Shown here: one piece after another, positions 36,085 to 45,161 of the stretch
Numbering within the stretch: the stretch's first letter is position 1
Layout of the letters: every line of letters begins with the position of its first letter
Assembly: GCA_035638075.1 (NCBI GenBank)
Contig: DASRAU010000015.1
Span: forward strand, 124,001-188,000
Direction: 5' to 3'
From: DASRAU01 sp035638075
GTDB taxonomy: Bacteria; Acidobacteriota; Polarisedimenticolia; Gp22-AA2
Length of the DNA stretch: 64,000 nucleotides
The notes under the pieces: model-generated
Told to the model about the DNA's origin: nothing
Databases searched by the model: none
What the model saw: the letters and a program-made list of their open reading frames with translations, nothing else
Position numbers and translations under genes: made by a program

Positions 36085-37346
36085 ACAGGAAAGGACTGCT
36101 CGGTCTGATCGCCCTCGTCTTCGTGGGCCAGACCGTGTTCTTCGCCTGCCGCGCCTGGGCGGGACTCCTCGAATGGCGCGGCCAGCGGGCCTACCTGGCG
36201 AACAACCTGGTCGGCGCGTGGGACCGCGCGGGGGAGGCGATCGCCGCCGGCGGGCCGCCGGGAGTGCTCGAGACCCGGCGGATCGAGATCCTCATCGCCG
36301 GCCTGCACCTGCGGGACGTCGGCATCCGGATGGATCTGCCCCTGGCGGATGACCAGGCGGACGCCGAGGCGCGCCGCCTGCTCGGGCGGAGGCTGCGCGA
36401 CACGCCGTACGTGGCCCATCTCTGGTCGCTGGCCGGCGATCTCTTCTTCCACGAAGGCCGGGTGGACCGCCGCGGCGCCCCCATCGATCTGTCGCGCCTG
36501 TCCGAGGACCCGATGGAAAACCTGCTCCCGCAGGATCGGATGGGTCTCGCCGCGCTCGAGAAAGCGGCCGCCCTCGAGCCCGACAACTACCTGTATCACG
36601 GCCTCCTGGCGGAGCAGTTCCTGGAGTTCGGGGTCGTCGCGCCGGCGGAGCGGGAGACCCGCCAGGCCGTCGAGGCCTATCCGCGGCTCGACGCGCATCC
36701 CTACCTGACCGGGTTCGATCTGCCGCCGTCGCTGGTCCAGGCCGGGCTCGACGGCTTCCAGGACGCCCTGCTGAGCGTGTCGCTCGTGGCGCGAGGGGAG
36801 ATCCTCCGGGACGCGGCGCGGCTCCTGTCCCGGCACAACCGGGACGAGGAGGCGATCCGGTTCCTCGAGCTGGCGACCCGGGTGGATCCGACCTACTACG
36901 ACGCCTGGATCGAGCTGGGCATGGCCCGGGTCCGGCTCGGACAGTGGAAGGCGGCCTCCGGCGATCTCGAGGCGGCCGTGGCGCTTCTGCCCGACTATCC
37001 CGAGACGCTCCTGGAGCTGGCGCGGGTGCGGCGACGCCTCGACGATCCGCAGGGAGCGCTCGAGGCGCTGCAGCGGGCGCGGGCGCTGGGGGACTCCGAC
37101 ACCCGCGTGTTCCTCGAGATGGGGGAGATCCTCGAATCGCTGCAGCGCGGCGACGAAGCCCGGCGGCAGTTCCTCGCAGCAGCCCATCTCCATCCGACCG
37201 ACGCGGACGCCTGGAGCGGGCTGCTCGCCTTCGCGCGGCGGACCGGGGACCGGGCCGAGGCGCGGCGGGCCTGCGAGCGCCTGATGTCGGCGGGATCGGT
37301 CCGGGAGAGCACGCGGCAGGAGTGCGCCGAGGATGGCGGGCGATGA
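36081..37346 (+). CDS. Membrane-anchored TPR protein
   Basis: The 421-residue protein has one N-terminal hydrophobic segment (about 5-26), either an anchor or an uncleaved signal. Helical pair repeats follow; the C-terminal half has TPR-like units (AIRFLELATRVDPTYYDAWIELG begins one; AAVALLPDYPETLLELARVR another; ARRQFLAAAHLHPTDADAW a third). TPR proteins beside Wzy-like genes may act as assembly scaffolds for polymerisation. GTG 36081 overlaps the preceding stop (GTGA) and the stop overlaps the next gene by 4 bases, so it is tightly coupled to both Wzy-like genes. Confidence 0.82.
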   Translation: MNRKGLLGLIALVFVGQTVFFACRAWAGLLEWRGQRAYLANNLVGAWDRAGEAIAAGGPPGVLETRRIEILIAGLHLRDVGIRMDLPLADDQADAEARRLLGRRLRDTPYVAHLWSLAGDLFFHEGRVDRRGAPIDLSRLSEDPMENLLPQDRMGLAALEKAAALEPDNYLYHGLLAEQFLEFGVVAPAERETRQAVEAYPRLDAHPYLTGFDLPPSLVQAGLDGFQDALLSVSLVARGEILRDAARLLSRHNRDEEAIRFLELATRVDPTYYDAWIELGMARVRLGQWKAASGDLEAAVALLPDYPETLLELARVRRRLDDPQGALEALQRARALGDSDTRVFLEMGEILESLQRGDEARRQFLAAAHLHPTDADAWSGLLAFARRTGDRAEARRACERLMSAGSVRESTRQECAEDGGR

Positions 37347-38743
37347 AAGCCATCGGACGGAACGTCACCGCCCTGAGCCTCCTCGTCGTCGGGATCGGCG
37401 CGTTCGTGGCGCTCACCTTCGGGCTCGTCTTCCTGAAGCTCTCGCCGATCGTGGTCGGAGGGCTGGTCGTCGGGGCCGCGGTCCTCGCGATGAGCGCCTA
37501 CCGGCCGTACCTGGGCGTGCACGTCATGCTCGGGCTCATGTATTTCGAAGGAGCGACGTTCCGGCTCACGGAGGGGGTCACCTTCACCAAGGTCATGGGC
37601 GGCCTCATCACCGTCGGCTGGCTGCTGAACACCCTGACCCAGCGGCGGCTGCGCGACGTGTTAAACCTCCAGGCCGTGTTCGTGTCCGCCTACCTCGCCT
37701 GGTGCGCCTTCTCCGCGGCGAACGCCCTCGACACCACGGTGGCGACGGGCCGTCTCATGACCTACGTCCTGCTCGGGCTGAGCATGATGATGATCGGCTC
37801 GGTCGTCGACACGCCGCTGAAGCTCCGCAACATCCTCTTCGCGACCGCGTGCTGGACCATCGTGACCGCGCTGATCGCGCTGGCGATGTACTACACGGGC
37901 GCGACCCCGGTGGCGACGGGGCTGACGGGGAATCGCAACCTGCTGGCGACCTACATCAACATCGGCGCGATCGCCACGCTCCTCGTGTACCCGCTCGTCG
38001 GCGGCGTTCTGTCCCGCCTGATCCTGATGCTCGGGGTCCCGCCCCTCCTGCTCGCGCTGGCGCTGACCCTGTCGCGCACCGGGCTCATCGTCATGGCCGT
38101 CACCATCCTCAGCGTCTGGTACCGGCTGGCGCGGGAGCGCGGCTTCCTGGTGCTCCTCGGGTCCACCCTGGCGTGCGTGGCGCTCATCTTCTTCCTCCCG
38201 GGCGAGTTCTGGTCGCGCGCCAGCACCATCCTGCCGAGCATCGAGCGCCAGGAGGACACCTTCGGGATGCGGGTGCGCCTGTGGCAGACGGGGGTCCGGC
38301 TGGTCGAGGACTATCCGTTCCTGGGCACCGGGCCGGGGAATTTCCCGATCGGATCGACGCGCTACGCCTCGGGCGGGATCGCGGGGGAGCACCTGAACTC
38401 GCACAACGCATATGTCGGCACCGCGGCCGAGACCGGGCTGCCCGGCCTCGCCCTCTTCCTCGGGATCCTGTTCAGCGCGATGTTCGGCGCGCGCCGGGCT
38501 GCGGCCGCCGCGCGCCAGGTGGGCCGCACCGACCTGGCGCTCCTCGGCGTCACCGTCGAGACCATGCTCCTCGCCCTGATGCTGTCGGGGATCACCGGGA
38601 ACGCGGAGGGGAGCAAGGTCCTCTGGATCGGACTCGGGATGTGCGTCTCGTTCATCGGCATCGTGCGCCGGACCCTGGCCTTCGAGGTCGCGGGCGTCGC
38701 GCTGGCGGCGGACGCCGGTGTTCCGGAGCCCCACGCGACATGA
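37343..38743 (+). CDS. Second O-antigen ligase / Wzy-like membrane protein
   Basis: The 466-residue polytopic protein has around 12 hydrophobic segments. GLTGNRNLLATYINIG and the loop with RVRLWQTGVRLVEDYPFLGTGPGNF and LNSHNAYVGTAAETG match the Wzy_C/O-antigen ligase superfamily. The latter loop contains the conserved Arg and His thought to be functional in WaaL/Wzy. It is unlike the 544-residue paralogue in most positions. ATG 37343 overlaps the TPR gene stop, and its stop overlaps the aminotransferase start. Confidence 0.85.
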   Translation: MKAIGRNVTALSLLVVGIGAFVALTFGLVFLKLSPIVVGGLVVGAAVLAMSAYRPYLGVHVMLGLMYFEGATFRLTEGVTFTKVMGGLITVGWLLNTLTQRRLRDVLNLQAVFVSAYLAWCAFSAANALDTTVATGRLMTYVLLGLSMMMIGSVVDTPLKLRNILFATACWTIVTALIALAMYYTGATPVATGLTGNRNLLATYINIGAIATLLVYPLVGGVLSRLILMLGVPPLLLALALTLSRTGLIVMAVTILSVWYRLARERGFLVLLGSTLACVALIFFLPGEFWSRASTILPSIERQEDTFGMRVRLWQTGVRLVEDYPFLGTGPGNFPIGSTRYASGGIAGEHLNSHNAYVGTAAETGLPGLALFLGILFSAMFGARRAAAAARQVGRTDLALLGVTVETMLLALMLSGITGNAEGSKVLWIGLGMCVSFIGIVRRTLAFEVAGVALAADAGVPEPHAT

Positions 38744-39906
38744 GGCGTCGGGCGCGCTGGATTCCTTTCCACGTCCCGTGGACCGACGGGCGCGAGGTGG
38801 CGGAGGCGGGGCGATCCATCCGCTCGGGATGGCTGACCACGGGGCCGCGCGTGCGCCTCCTGGAGGAGCGCGTCGCCTCGCTCGTGGGGGCGCGGCACGC
38901 CATCGGCGTGAACTCCTGCACCGCCGCCCTCCACCTGGCGCTCGCGGCGGCCGGTGTCAAGGCCGGCGATGAGGTGCTGACTTCGCCTTACACCTTCGCC
39001 GCCACGGGAGAGGCGATCCTTTACCTCGGCGCGCGGCCGCGCTTCGCCGACATCGACCCCCGGACGCTGAACCTCGACCCGGCGCAGGTGGCGCGGCGCA
39101 TGACGCGGAAGACGACGGCCATCGTGCCGGTCCACATCGCCGGGCTGCCGAGCGACCTGCGCGCCATCCGGGCCGCCGCGGGGCGAAGGCGGGTCCCGGT
39201 GATCGAGGACGCGGCGCACGCGCTCGGCGCTTCCATCGGAAGGCACGCGGTCGGATCGATCTCCGAGATGACCTGCTTCAGCTTCTACGCCACGAAGAAC
39301 CTGGCCACCGGCGAGGGCGGGATGATCACGGTCGACGACCGCGCGCTCGCCGGGCGGCTGCGCCGCCTCAGCCTGCACGGGCTGTCGCGTGACGCGTGGA
39401 AGCGGTACACGCGGGCCGGCTCGTGGCGCTATGACGTCGTGGAGCTCGGCTTCAAGTACAACATGACCGACGTGGCGGCCGCGATCGGTCTCGTCCAGCT
39501 GGCGAAGTTCGCGCAGATGCAGCGCCGGCGGCACGCCCTCGCGCTCCGGTACGCGCGGCTGCTCGCCGGGGAGGAGGCGTTCGAGACGCCTCCCGAGATC
39601 GCCGGCACGACGCACGCCTGGCACCTGTACATCCTCCGGCTGCGGCCGGGCGTCCTGAAGGTCGGCCGCGATCGTTTCAGCGAGCTCCTGGGAGAGGCGG
39701 GCATCGGTCACAGCGTGCACTTCCTGCCGCTGCACCTGTTCTCCTACTACCGCAAGACGTTCGGCTACCGCCGCGGCGATTTCCCGCACACCGAGCGGGA
39801 ATCGGCGCGCGCCCTCTCGCTGCCGCTGCATCCCGGCCTGTCGATCGCCGATCAGGACCGCATCGTCGGGACGCTCCTGGCGCTCGCCGCCCAGACGCGG
39901 CGATGA
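38740..39906 (+). CDS. DegT/DnrJ/EryC1/StrS-family sugar aminotransferase
   Basis: The 388-residue PLP enzyme has NSCTAALHLALAAAG (phosphate-binding Thr/Ala region), VPVIEDAAHALGA (Asp that pairs with the pyridine N) and the internal-aldimine K186 in SFYATKNLATGEGGM. GFKYNMTDVAAAIGLVQL is typical of the family. It aminates a 4-keto nucleotide sugar; the FlaA1/PglF-type 4,6-dehydratase encoded at 41.8 kb could supply UDP-4-keto-6-deoxy-HexNAc. Final sugar identity is not readable. ATGA overlaps link it to both neighbours. Confidence 0.92.
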   Translation: MRRRARWIPFHVPWTDGREVAEAGRSIRSGWLTTGPRVRLLEERVASLVGARHAIGVNSCTAALHLALAAAGVKAGDEVLTSPYTFAATGEAILYLGARPRFADIDPRTLNLDPAQVARRMTRKTTAIVPVHIAGLPSDLRAIRAAAGRRRVPVIEDAAHALGASIGRHAVGSISEMTCFSFYATKNLATGEGGMITVDDRALAGRLRRLSLHGLSRDAWKRYTRAGSWRYDVVELGFKYNMTDVAAAIGLVQLAKFAQMQRRRHALALRYARLLAGEEAFETPPEIAGTTHAWHLYILRLRPGVLKVGRDRFSELLGEAGIGHSVHFLPLHLFSYYRKTFGYRRGDFPHTERESARALSLPLHPGLSIADQDRIVGTLLALAAQTRR

Positions 39907-40538
39907 GCGCCGGGCGCGGGCGCGCCTATGCCCGGGGCGGCGTCAAGCGCGCCGTGGACCTGTGCGCCGCGAGTCTCGCGCTCCTTCTGCTCTCGCCGCT
40001 CCTCCTCCTGCTCGCGCTCCTCGTCGCCTGCACCTCGCGCGGGCCGATCCTCTTCCGGCAGGAGCGCGTCGGCCTCGACGGCCGCCCCTTCCGGATCCTG
40101 AAGTTCCGGACGATGCGTCCGGGACCTGGGCTGCCGGTCACCGGCGCCGGGGACCGTCGCGTCACGACCGTCGGACGCTTCCTGCGCCGCGCCAAGCTGG
40201 ACGAGCTGCCGCAGCTCTTCAATGTCGTGCGCGGCGACATGTCCATCGTCGGTCCGCGTCCGGAGGTGCCGATCTACGTCGCCGATTACGGACCGGAGGA
40301 GCGGCGCGTGCTCGAGGTCCGGCCCGGGCTCACGGACCCGGCCACGCTGGCCTACCGCGACGAGGAGCGGCTGCTCGGGACGGTCCCGCCGGAGGAACGC
40401 GAGCGCTACTACGTGACCGAGATCCTGCCGCGCAAGCTGCGCCTGAACCTCGCCTACGTCGAGGGGGCGAGCCTGTCCGCGGACCTGCTCCTCGTGGCCC
40501 GCACCTTCCGGGCCATCCTCCTGCCGGAGCCGCCTTGA
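39903..40538 (+). CDS. Undecaprenyl-phosphate phosphoglycosyl transferase (small PglC-like initiating enzyme)
   Basis: The 211-residue monotopic phosphoglycosyl transferase has a re-entrant hydrophobic helix (about 16-43), then LFRQERVGLDGRPFRILKFRTM, RRAKLDELPQLFNV and GDMSIVGPRP, the signature of bacterial sugar transferases. It transfers a sugar phosphate from a UDP-sugar to undecaprenyl phosphate, so it starts repeat-unit assembly. It lacks the multi-helix N-terminal part of WbaP/WcaJ. With a DegT aminotransferase and a PglF-like dehydratase nearby, a UDP-diamino or amino sugar donor (as for PglC) is a reasonable inference. Confidence 0.9.
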   Translation: MSAGRGRAYARGGVKRAVDLCAASLALLLLSPLLLLLALLVACTSRGPILFRQERVGLDGRPFRILKFRTMRPGPGLPVTGAGDRRVTTVGRFLRRAKLDELPQLFNVVRGDMSIVGPRPEVPIYVADYGPEERRVLEVRPGLTDPATLAYRDEERLLGTVPPEERERYYVTEILPRKLRLNLAYVEGASLSADLLLVARTFRAILLPEPP

Positions 40539-41668
40539 TCGCGCTGTGGTGCATCGGGGTCGCGGCGCTGTTGCAGGCCTACGTGCTGTACCCGCTGTCG
40601 CTCCTGCTCCGGCGGACGCTGCCGGCCGGGCCGGCGAAGCGCGAAGACCCCGCCGCGTGGCCGACCCTCACCCTGCTGATCTCGGCGTACAACGAGGAGC
40701 GCATCCTCAGGCGGAAGCTCGAGAACGTCACGACCCTCGACTATCCGCGCGATCGCCTGCGCACCATCGTGGTGTCGGACGGATCGACCGACGGCACGGA
40801 GGCGATCGCGCGCGCCTTCGCGTCCGGGGGCATCGAGCTGGCGGCTTTCGCGGGACGCCGGGGGAAGGTGGCCTGCCTCGACCTGGTCGTCCCCCGGCTG
40901 ACGAGCGACCTCGTGGTGATGTCGGACGCCAACTCCCTCTACGAGCCGGCGAGCCTGAAGCGGCTCGCCAGGCACTTCGGGAACCCGGAGGTCGGCTGCG
41001 TCTGCGGCGAGCTCCTGTACGAGAACCCGGGGCGGCTCGCCTCGGGAGAAGGGGAGCGGGCGTACTGGGGTTACGAGCGCCGCGTGAAGCGCCTCGAAGG
41101 CGACCGCGGCATCCTCCTCGGCGCCAACGGGGCGATCTACGCTTATCGCCGCACCCTGTTCCAGCCCGTGGACCCGCGCATGTTCTGCGACGACGTCATT
41201 CCCATTCGCATCCGCATCGCCGGTTCCCGGGTGCTCTACGAGCCCTCCGCGCGTTGCGTCGAGGAGGCGGTCTCGGAGCAGACCGAGCTGCGCCGCCGCC
41301 GCCGGCATGCCTCGTTCGGCATGCGCAGCATGCTGGCCATGGTGCGGGAGGCGCTGCAGGCGGGACGCCCGCTCGTGGCCTACCAGGCGATCTCCCACCG
41401 CATCCTGAGATGGTTCGGGACGATCTGGCTGCTCCTGATCCTGGCCGGAACGCTTTGGCTGCCGGTTCCGTTTCGCGATGTGGCCGCCTGGGGCCAGGGG
41501 CTTCTCTATGGCGCGGCCCTGCTGGGATTCGTGCTCGATCGGCTGGGAATCCGCGTCACGATCCTGTATCTGCCGTACTACGCGCTGGCGCTGACCGCCG
41601 CCGGAATGGCGGGGCTCGCCAACTTCGTTCTCGACACCGATCGTCCCTTCTGGGAACCGCGCCAATAG
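40535..41668 (+). CDS. Membrane GT2-family glycosyltransferase
   Basis: The 377-residue protein has an N-terminal hydrophobic helix, a cytoplasmic GT-A domain with LLISAYNEERIL, VVSDGSTDGT, VMSDANSLYEP and FCDDVIP, and three or so C-terminal membrane helices (from about 290). This layout is that of processive or membrane-tethered GT2 enzymes (hyaluronan/cellulose synthase-like). RRRRHAS occupies the place of the QxxRW-type motif, so processivity is uncertain. TTG 40535 is the start, in a TTGA overlap with the phosphoglycosyl transferase; no other in-frame start precedes the first helix. Confidence 0.84.
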   Translation: MIALWCIGVAALLQAYVLYPLSLLLRRTLPAGPAKREDPAAWPTLTLLISAYNEERILRRKLENVTTLDYPRDRLRTIVVSDGSTDGTEAIARAFASGGIELAAFAGRRGKVACLDLVVPRLTSDLVVMSDANSLYEPASLKRLARHFGNPEVGCVCGELLYENPGRLASGEGERAYWGYERRVKRLEGDRGILLGANGAIYAYRRTLFQPVDPRMFCDDVIPIRIRIAGSRVLYEPSARCVEEAVSEQTELRRRRRHASFGMRSMLAMVREALQAGRPLVAYQAISHRILRWFGTIWLLLILAGTLWLPVPFRDVAAWGQGLLYGAALLGFVLDRLGIRVTILYLPYYALALTAAGMAGLANFVLDTDRPFWEPRQ

Positions 41669-41690
41669 CCTGATTGACGAGGCGTTTCGG

Positions 41691-41719
41691 TTGACAAGGG
41701 GACCCCTCCAGCGTATACA
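41691..41719 (+). promoter_or_regulatory. Sigma-70 promoter with palindromic operator-like spacer
   Basis: TTGACA (41691-41696), a 17-base spacer and TATACA (41714-41719) form the best promoter match in the window, upstream of the dehydratase at 41788. The spacer holds the perfect 11-base palindrome AGGGGACCCCT (41697-41707), directly after the -35, where a repressor or activator could bind. Confidence 0.65.
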
Positions 41720-41787
41720 GACGACCACCCGAAAAGACCACCCCGGCGGGGCCGCTCTGTCTGCCGGAGGAAGCGGGTGCTCGCAAC

Positions 41788-43692
41788 GTGAATCGCCTTC
41801 GCCGCCTGGTGCTTCCGTTCGGCGACATCGTCGCCGTGCTCGCCGCCAATCTGGTGGCGGCCGCGCTGCGCTTCGAGTTCGACTGGTCGCAGATGTCGCT
41901 GCGCGACCATCACGTCTTCGGCATCACGCTGCTGGACCTCGCCGTCACCCCCGTCATTTTCCGGCTCTGCGGCCTGTATCGCGGCACGTGGAAATACACC
42001 GGGCTGGACGACCTGGTGCGGCTCTCCCAGGCCGTCGCCTATCGTGCGATCACGCTGGTCGTGCTGGTCTACGGCGGGATCAGCGGCGTGTCGCGCGCCA
42101 TCCTGATCCTGGCGTCGCTGCTCCTGCTGGCTTTCGCCGGCGGGATCCGGCTGCTGCCGCGTTTCACGCACGAGGTGCGGGGCTCGCGACGGCGCGTCGG
42201 CGGCCGGCGCACCCTCATCATCGGAGCCGGCGACACCGGCGAGTCGCTGCTGCGCGAGCTCCGGAAGGGCAACGAAGGGGAGTTCAACCCGATCGGGTTT
42301 CTCGACGACGACCCGGCGAAGCTGCGCGCCACCATCCACGGGGTGCCGGTCGTGGGCACCGGCGCCGATCTCAAGGGGCGCATCGAGGAGCTCGGAATCC
42401 GCGAGGTGATCCTGGCGGTGCCGCGCGCCTCGCGCCCGTGGATGCTGGAGATCTTCGAGACCTGCCGCGAAGCGGGCGTGCGGCTGCGCACCGTGCCGAC
42501 GCTGGGCGAGCTGCAGCGCGGCGCCGCCCGGATCGGGCAGATCCGCATGGTGGAGATCGAGGACCTGCTCGGTCGCGAGGTGGTGCGCCTCGACCTGCAG
42601 CACCTGCGCGAAGGGCTGCGCGGTCGGCGGGTGCTCGTCACCGGGGCGGCCGGGTCGATCGGCCGGGAGCTGTCGCGCCAGGTCGCGGCGCAGGACCCGG
42701 CGGAGCTGATCGTCCTCGACCGCAACGAGAACAATCTCTTCTATCTCGACGCCGAGCTGCGCCAGGCGCAGCCGCTGCTGCGCTTCCGCGCCGTGGTCGG
42801 GGACGTGCTCGACCAGGGACGCATGACCGCGCTGCTCGAGGCCTCCCGTCCGGAGATCGTCCTGCACGCCGCCGCCTACAAGCACGTCCCGCTGATGGAG
42901 GACCACCCCCTCGAGGCGATCCGGAACAACGTCCTCGCGACCCGCCGCCTGGCCGAAGCCTCGGTGGCGGCGGGAGTGGCCCGCTTCATCTACATCTCCA
43001 CCGACAAGGCGGTCCGGCCGACGAGCGTCATGGGCGCGACGAAGCGGCTCGGCGAGCGGCTGGTCAAGTCGCTGTCGGGCGAGCGCACCCGCTTCATGGC
43101 GGTGCGCTTCGGCAACGTCCTCGGGAGCGACGGCTCCGTCATCCCCACGTTCCGCCGGCAGATCGCGGCGGGCGGCCCGGTCACCGTGACGCACCCGGAG
43201 GCGACGCGGTACTTCATGACCATTCCCGAGGCGGTGCAGCTGGTGCTGACGGCCGGGATCATGGGCGAGGGGGGGGAGATCTTCCTGCTCCGCATGGGCG
43301 AGCCGGTGCGCATCGTCGACCTGGCGCGGCAGCTCATCGAGCTGTCGGGGCTGCGCCCGGACCAGGACATCAAGATCGCCTTCACCGGGCTCCGGCCGGG
43401 GGAAAAGCTGCACGAGGAGGTGCACAACGAGGCGGAGCACGCCCTCGCCACCTCCAACGAGAAGATCCTCATCCTCAGCGGCGTCGAGCGGCTGACGGAC
43501 GCCGAGACCGCGCCCCTGGCGCGGCTCGAGCAGGCGGTCGAGCACGGAGACGCGGCCGGGGCGCTTGCGGCGCTGCGGACGCTCGTGCCCGAGTACATCC
43601 CGGCGCGCGGCGGCGCCGCCGGCGAGGAGGAGCGGGAGGAATCCCGGATCGTGCCCCTGGTTGGCAAACGGCGGATCGACGCGCAGAATTGA
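41788..43692 (+). CDS. Membrane nucleotide-sugar 4,6-dehydratase (FlaA1/PglF/WbpM/CapD family)
   Basis: The 634-residue protein has four N-terminal membrane helices, a CoA-binding-like Rossmann domain (IIGAGDTGESLLREL, about 142-156) and a C-terminal SDR domain (VLVTGAAGSIGRELSRQ, from about 282). The catalytic region STDKAVRPTSVMGATKR has the Met-x3-Lys form typical of this family rather than Tyr-x3-Lys. It converts UDP-GlcNAc to UDP-4-keto-6-deoxy-GlcNAc. GTG 41788 has GGAGGAAG about 14 bases upstream, which is rather far. It is the first gene after the strong promoter at 41691-41719. Confidence 0.92.
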   Translation: MNRLRRLVLPFGDIVAVLAANLVAAALRFEFDWSQMSLRDHHVFGITLLDLAVTPVIFRLCGLYRGTWKYTGLDDLVRLSQAVAYRAITLVVLVYGGISGVSRAILILASLLLLAFAGGIRLLPRFTHEVRGSRRRVGGRRTLIIGAGDTGESLLRELRKGNEGEFNPIGFLDDDPAKLRATIHGVPVVGTGADLKGRIEELGIREVILAVPRASRPWMLEIFETCREAGVRLRTVPTLGELQRGAARIGQIRMVEIEDLLGREVVRLDLQHLREGLRGRRVLVTGAAGSIGRELSRQVAAQDPAELIVLDRNENNLFYLDAELRQAQPLLRFRAVVGDVLDQGRMTALLEASRPEIVLHAAAYKHVPLMEDHPLEAIRNNVLATRRLAEASVAAGVARFIYISTDKAVRPTSVMGATKRLGERLVKSLSGERTRFMAVRFGNVLGSDGSVIPTFRRQIAAGGPVTVTHPEATRYFMTIPEAVQLVLTAGIMGEGGEIFLLRMGEPVRIVDLARQLIELSGLRPDQDIKIAFTGLRPGEKLHEEVHNEAEHALATSNEKILILSGVERLTDAETAPLARLEQAVEHGDAAGALAALRTLVPEYIPARGGAAGEEEREESRIVPLVGKRRIDAQN

Positions 43693-45161
43693 GCGTGACA
43701 ATCATCCGCAGTTTCCAACCCGTTCCGGCGGGTCGCGATGCTCGCGGTCCGATCCGGAGGTTTCTCGTTTGCGCCGCGCTCGCGGCTGCCGCGCTCCTCC
43801 CCGCGGAGACGGCCCGGGCGCAGGGAACCTACTCGACTCCTCCCTTCCAGGTGCAGAACAACAATCCCGGCATCTCGGCCGGCCGCTTTGTCCTGTACCC
43901 GGCGGTCTCTTTGAACTACTCCTACGACGACAACCTGTTCTACCAGAGCGACAACATACCCGGCGCGCAGCTCGTCGCCACCGGCCGGTATGAAATCGTT
44001 CCGCGCATCCTCATCGATCTCCCGCTCAGCCGCAGCCGCGTGCGCTTCCAGTACGCGCCGGTCTACCGCGAATACACCAATGCGGAGGTCCAGCAGGTCA
44101 GCAAGTGGAGCCACTTCTTCGATTTCGAGGGCTCGATGTTGATCCATGACGTTTTCACCGTCGCCCTGCGCGACCACTTCGTCGACGGCACGCAGGAGGT
44201 GCAGGAATTCGATCCGGGCGGGGAGATCCGCTTCAACCTCGTCCCGTTCACCCTGCAGGAGGCCTCGCTCGAACTGAGCCTCGACCTCGGCACCCGGCAC
44301 CGCGTCACCTTCATCCCGCGCACCTATTCGCTGGACTTCGACAACAACGTCGCGCTGGGCGTCGACCCGATCACCGGCGAACAGATCACCGGCCCGGTGT
44401 TCTACGACTACTCGCGCATCGGATACGAAGGGCGCTACACCTACAAGGTCAGCCCCGAGACGCAGATGTTCTTCTCGTCGGTCTCCGACTACGGCCAGCA
44501 GGAGCGCAGCCAGGACTTCTACGGCAACGTCGACGTGGATACGCGGACGACCAGCGTCGGCCTGCAGAGGCTGATGGGCGGCATCATCACCACGGGCGGC
44601 TCGCTCGGCTGGGAGCAGATGGACTTCAAGGGAGGCGGGGGCGGGGACTACCAGGGGCTCGCCGCCGACATCAACCTGGGATGGAACGCCACCGATGTCA
44701 TGCACTTCAACCTGGGCTTCCGGCGCAACGCCTACCAGTCCTACTTCCTGAACAACAACTTCTACACCAACCTGGAAGGACGGCTGCGGATGACCCGGCA
44801 GGTGGGTCAGTCGGCCTTCTGGCAGATCGGCCTGGGGCTGCAGCAGAACGAGTACGGCGATCCCGTGGACGTCCGCATGACGTCCCAGTTCGCGCCGACC
44901 GAGGACGCCAACAACAACGGCTTCGTCGACTTGTTCGAATCGTACCTGCCGTCCCAGGGGGTCGTCCGCAAGGATCGCGCCGCGTTCGCCGACGTGGGCG
45001 CGGGCTGGCGCCTGAGGCCGACCATGCGATTCACCGTTGGATATAATTACCAGCGCCGCGATTCGAACATGGTGCAGGATCTCGGCGCGGCGGGATTCGT
45101 CGAGTCGTTCGACTACTCCGCGAGCCGGGTCTACTTCACACTCGAAATGGGGATTCTGTGA
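43689..45161 (+). CDS. Outer-membrane beta-barrel protein of the exopolysaccharide locus
   Basis: The 490-residue protein has a long n-region, a hydrophobic core (FLVCAALAAAALLPAETA) and a likely signal peptidase I site after ARA (ETARAQ). The mature part is rich in alternating aromatic/polar strands (YPAVSLNYSYDDNLFYQ; VRFQYAPVYREYTNAE) and ends in a hydrophobic strand with aromatic residues (RVYFTLEMGIL), as in beta-barrels such as the EpsL-like porins in polysaccharide loci. It may form the outer-membrane outlet or a surface-associated channel. TTG 43689 (TTGA overlap) or GTG 43695 is the start. Its stop overlaps the wza-like gene. Confidence 0.82.
   Translation: MSVTIIRSFQPVPAGRDARGPIRRFLVCAALAAAALLPAETARAQGTYSTPPFQVQNNNPGISAGRFVLYPAVSLNYSYDDNLFYQSDNIPGAQLVATGRYEIVPRILIDLPLSRSRVRFQYAPVYREYTNAEVQQVSKWSHFFDFEGSMLIHDVFTVALRDHFVDGTQEVQEFDPGGEIRFNLVPFTLQEASLELSLDLGTRHRVTFIPRTYSLDFDNNVALGVDPITGEQITGPVFYDYSRIGYEGRYTYKVSPETQMFFSSVSDYGQQERSQDFYGNVDVDTRTTSVGLQRLMGGIITTGGSLGWEQMDFKGGGGGDYQGLAADINLGWNATDVMHFNLGFRRNAYQSYFLNNNFYTNLEGRLRMTRQVGQSAFWQIGLGLQQNEYGDPVDVRMTSQFAPTEDANNNGFVDLFESYLPSQGVVRKDRAAFADVGAGWRLRPTMRFTVGYNYQRRDSNMVQDLGAAGFVESFDYSASRVYFTLEMGIL

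Noticed and set aside
41697..41707. AGGGGACCCCT as a transcription terminator for the upstream operon
   Set aside because: One-base centre and no U-tract; it lies inside a good promoter, so an operator role is more likely.
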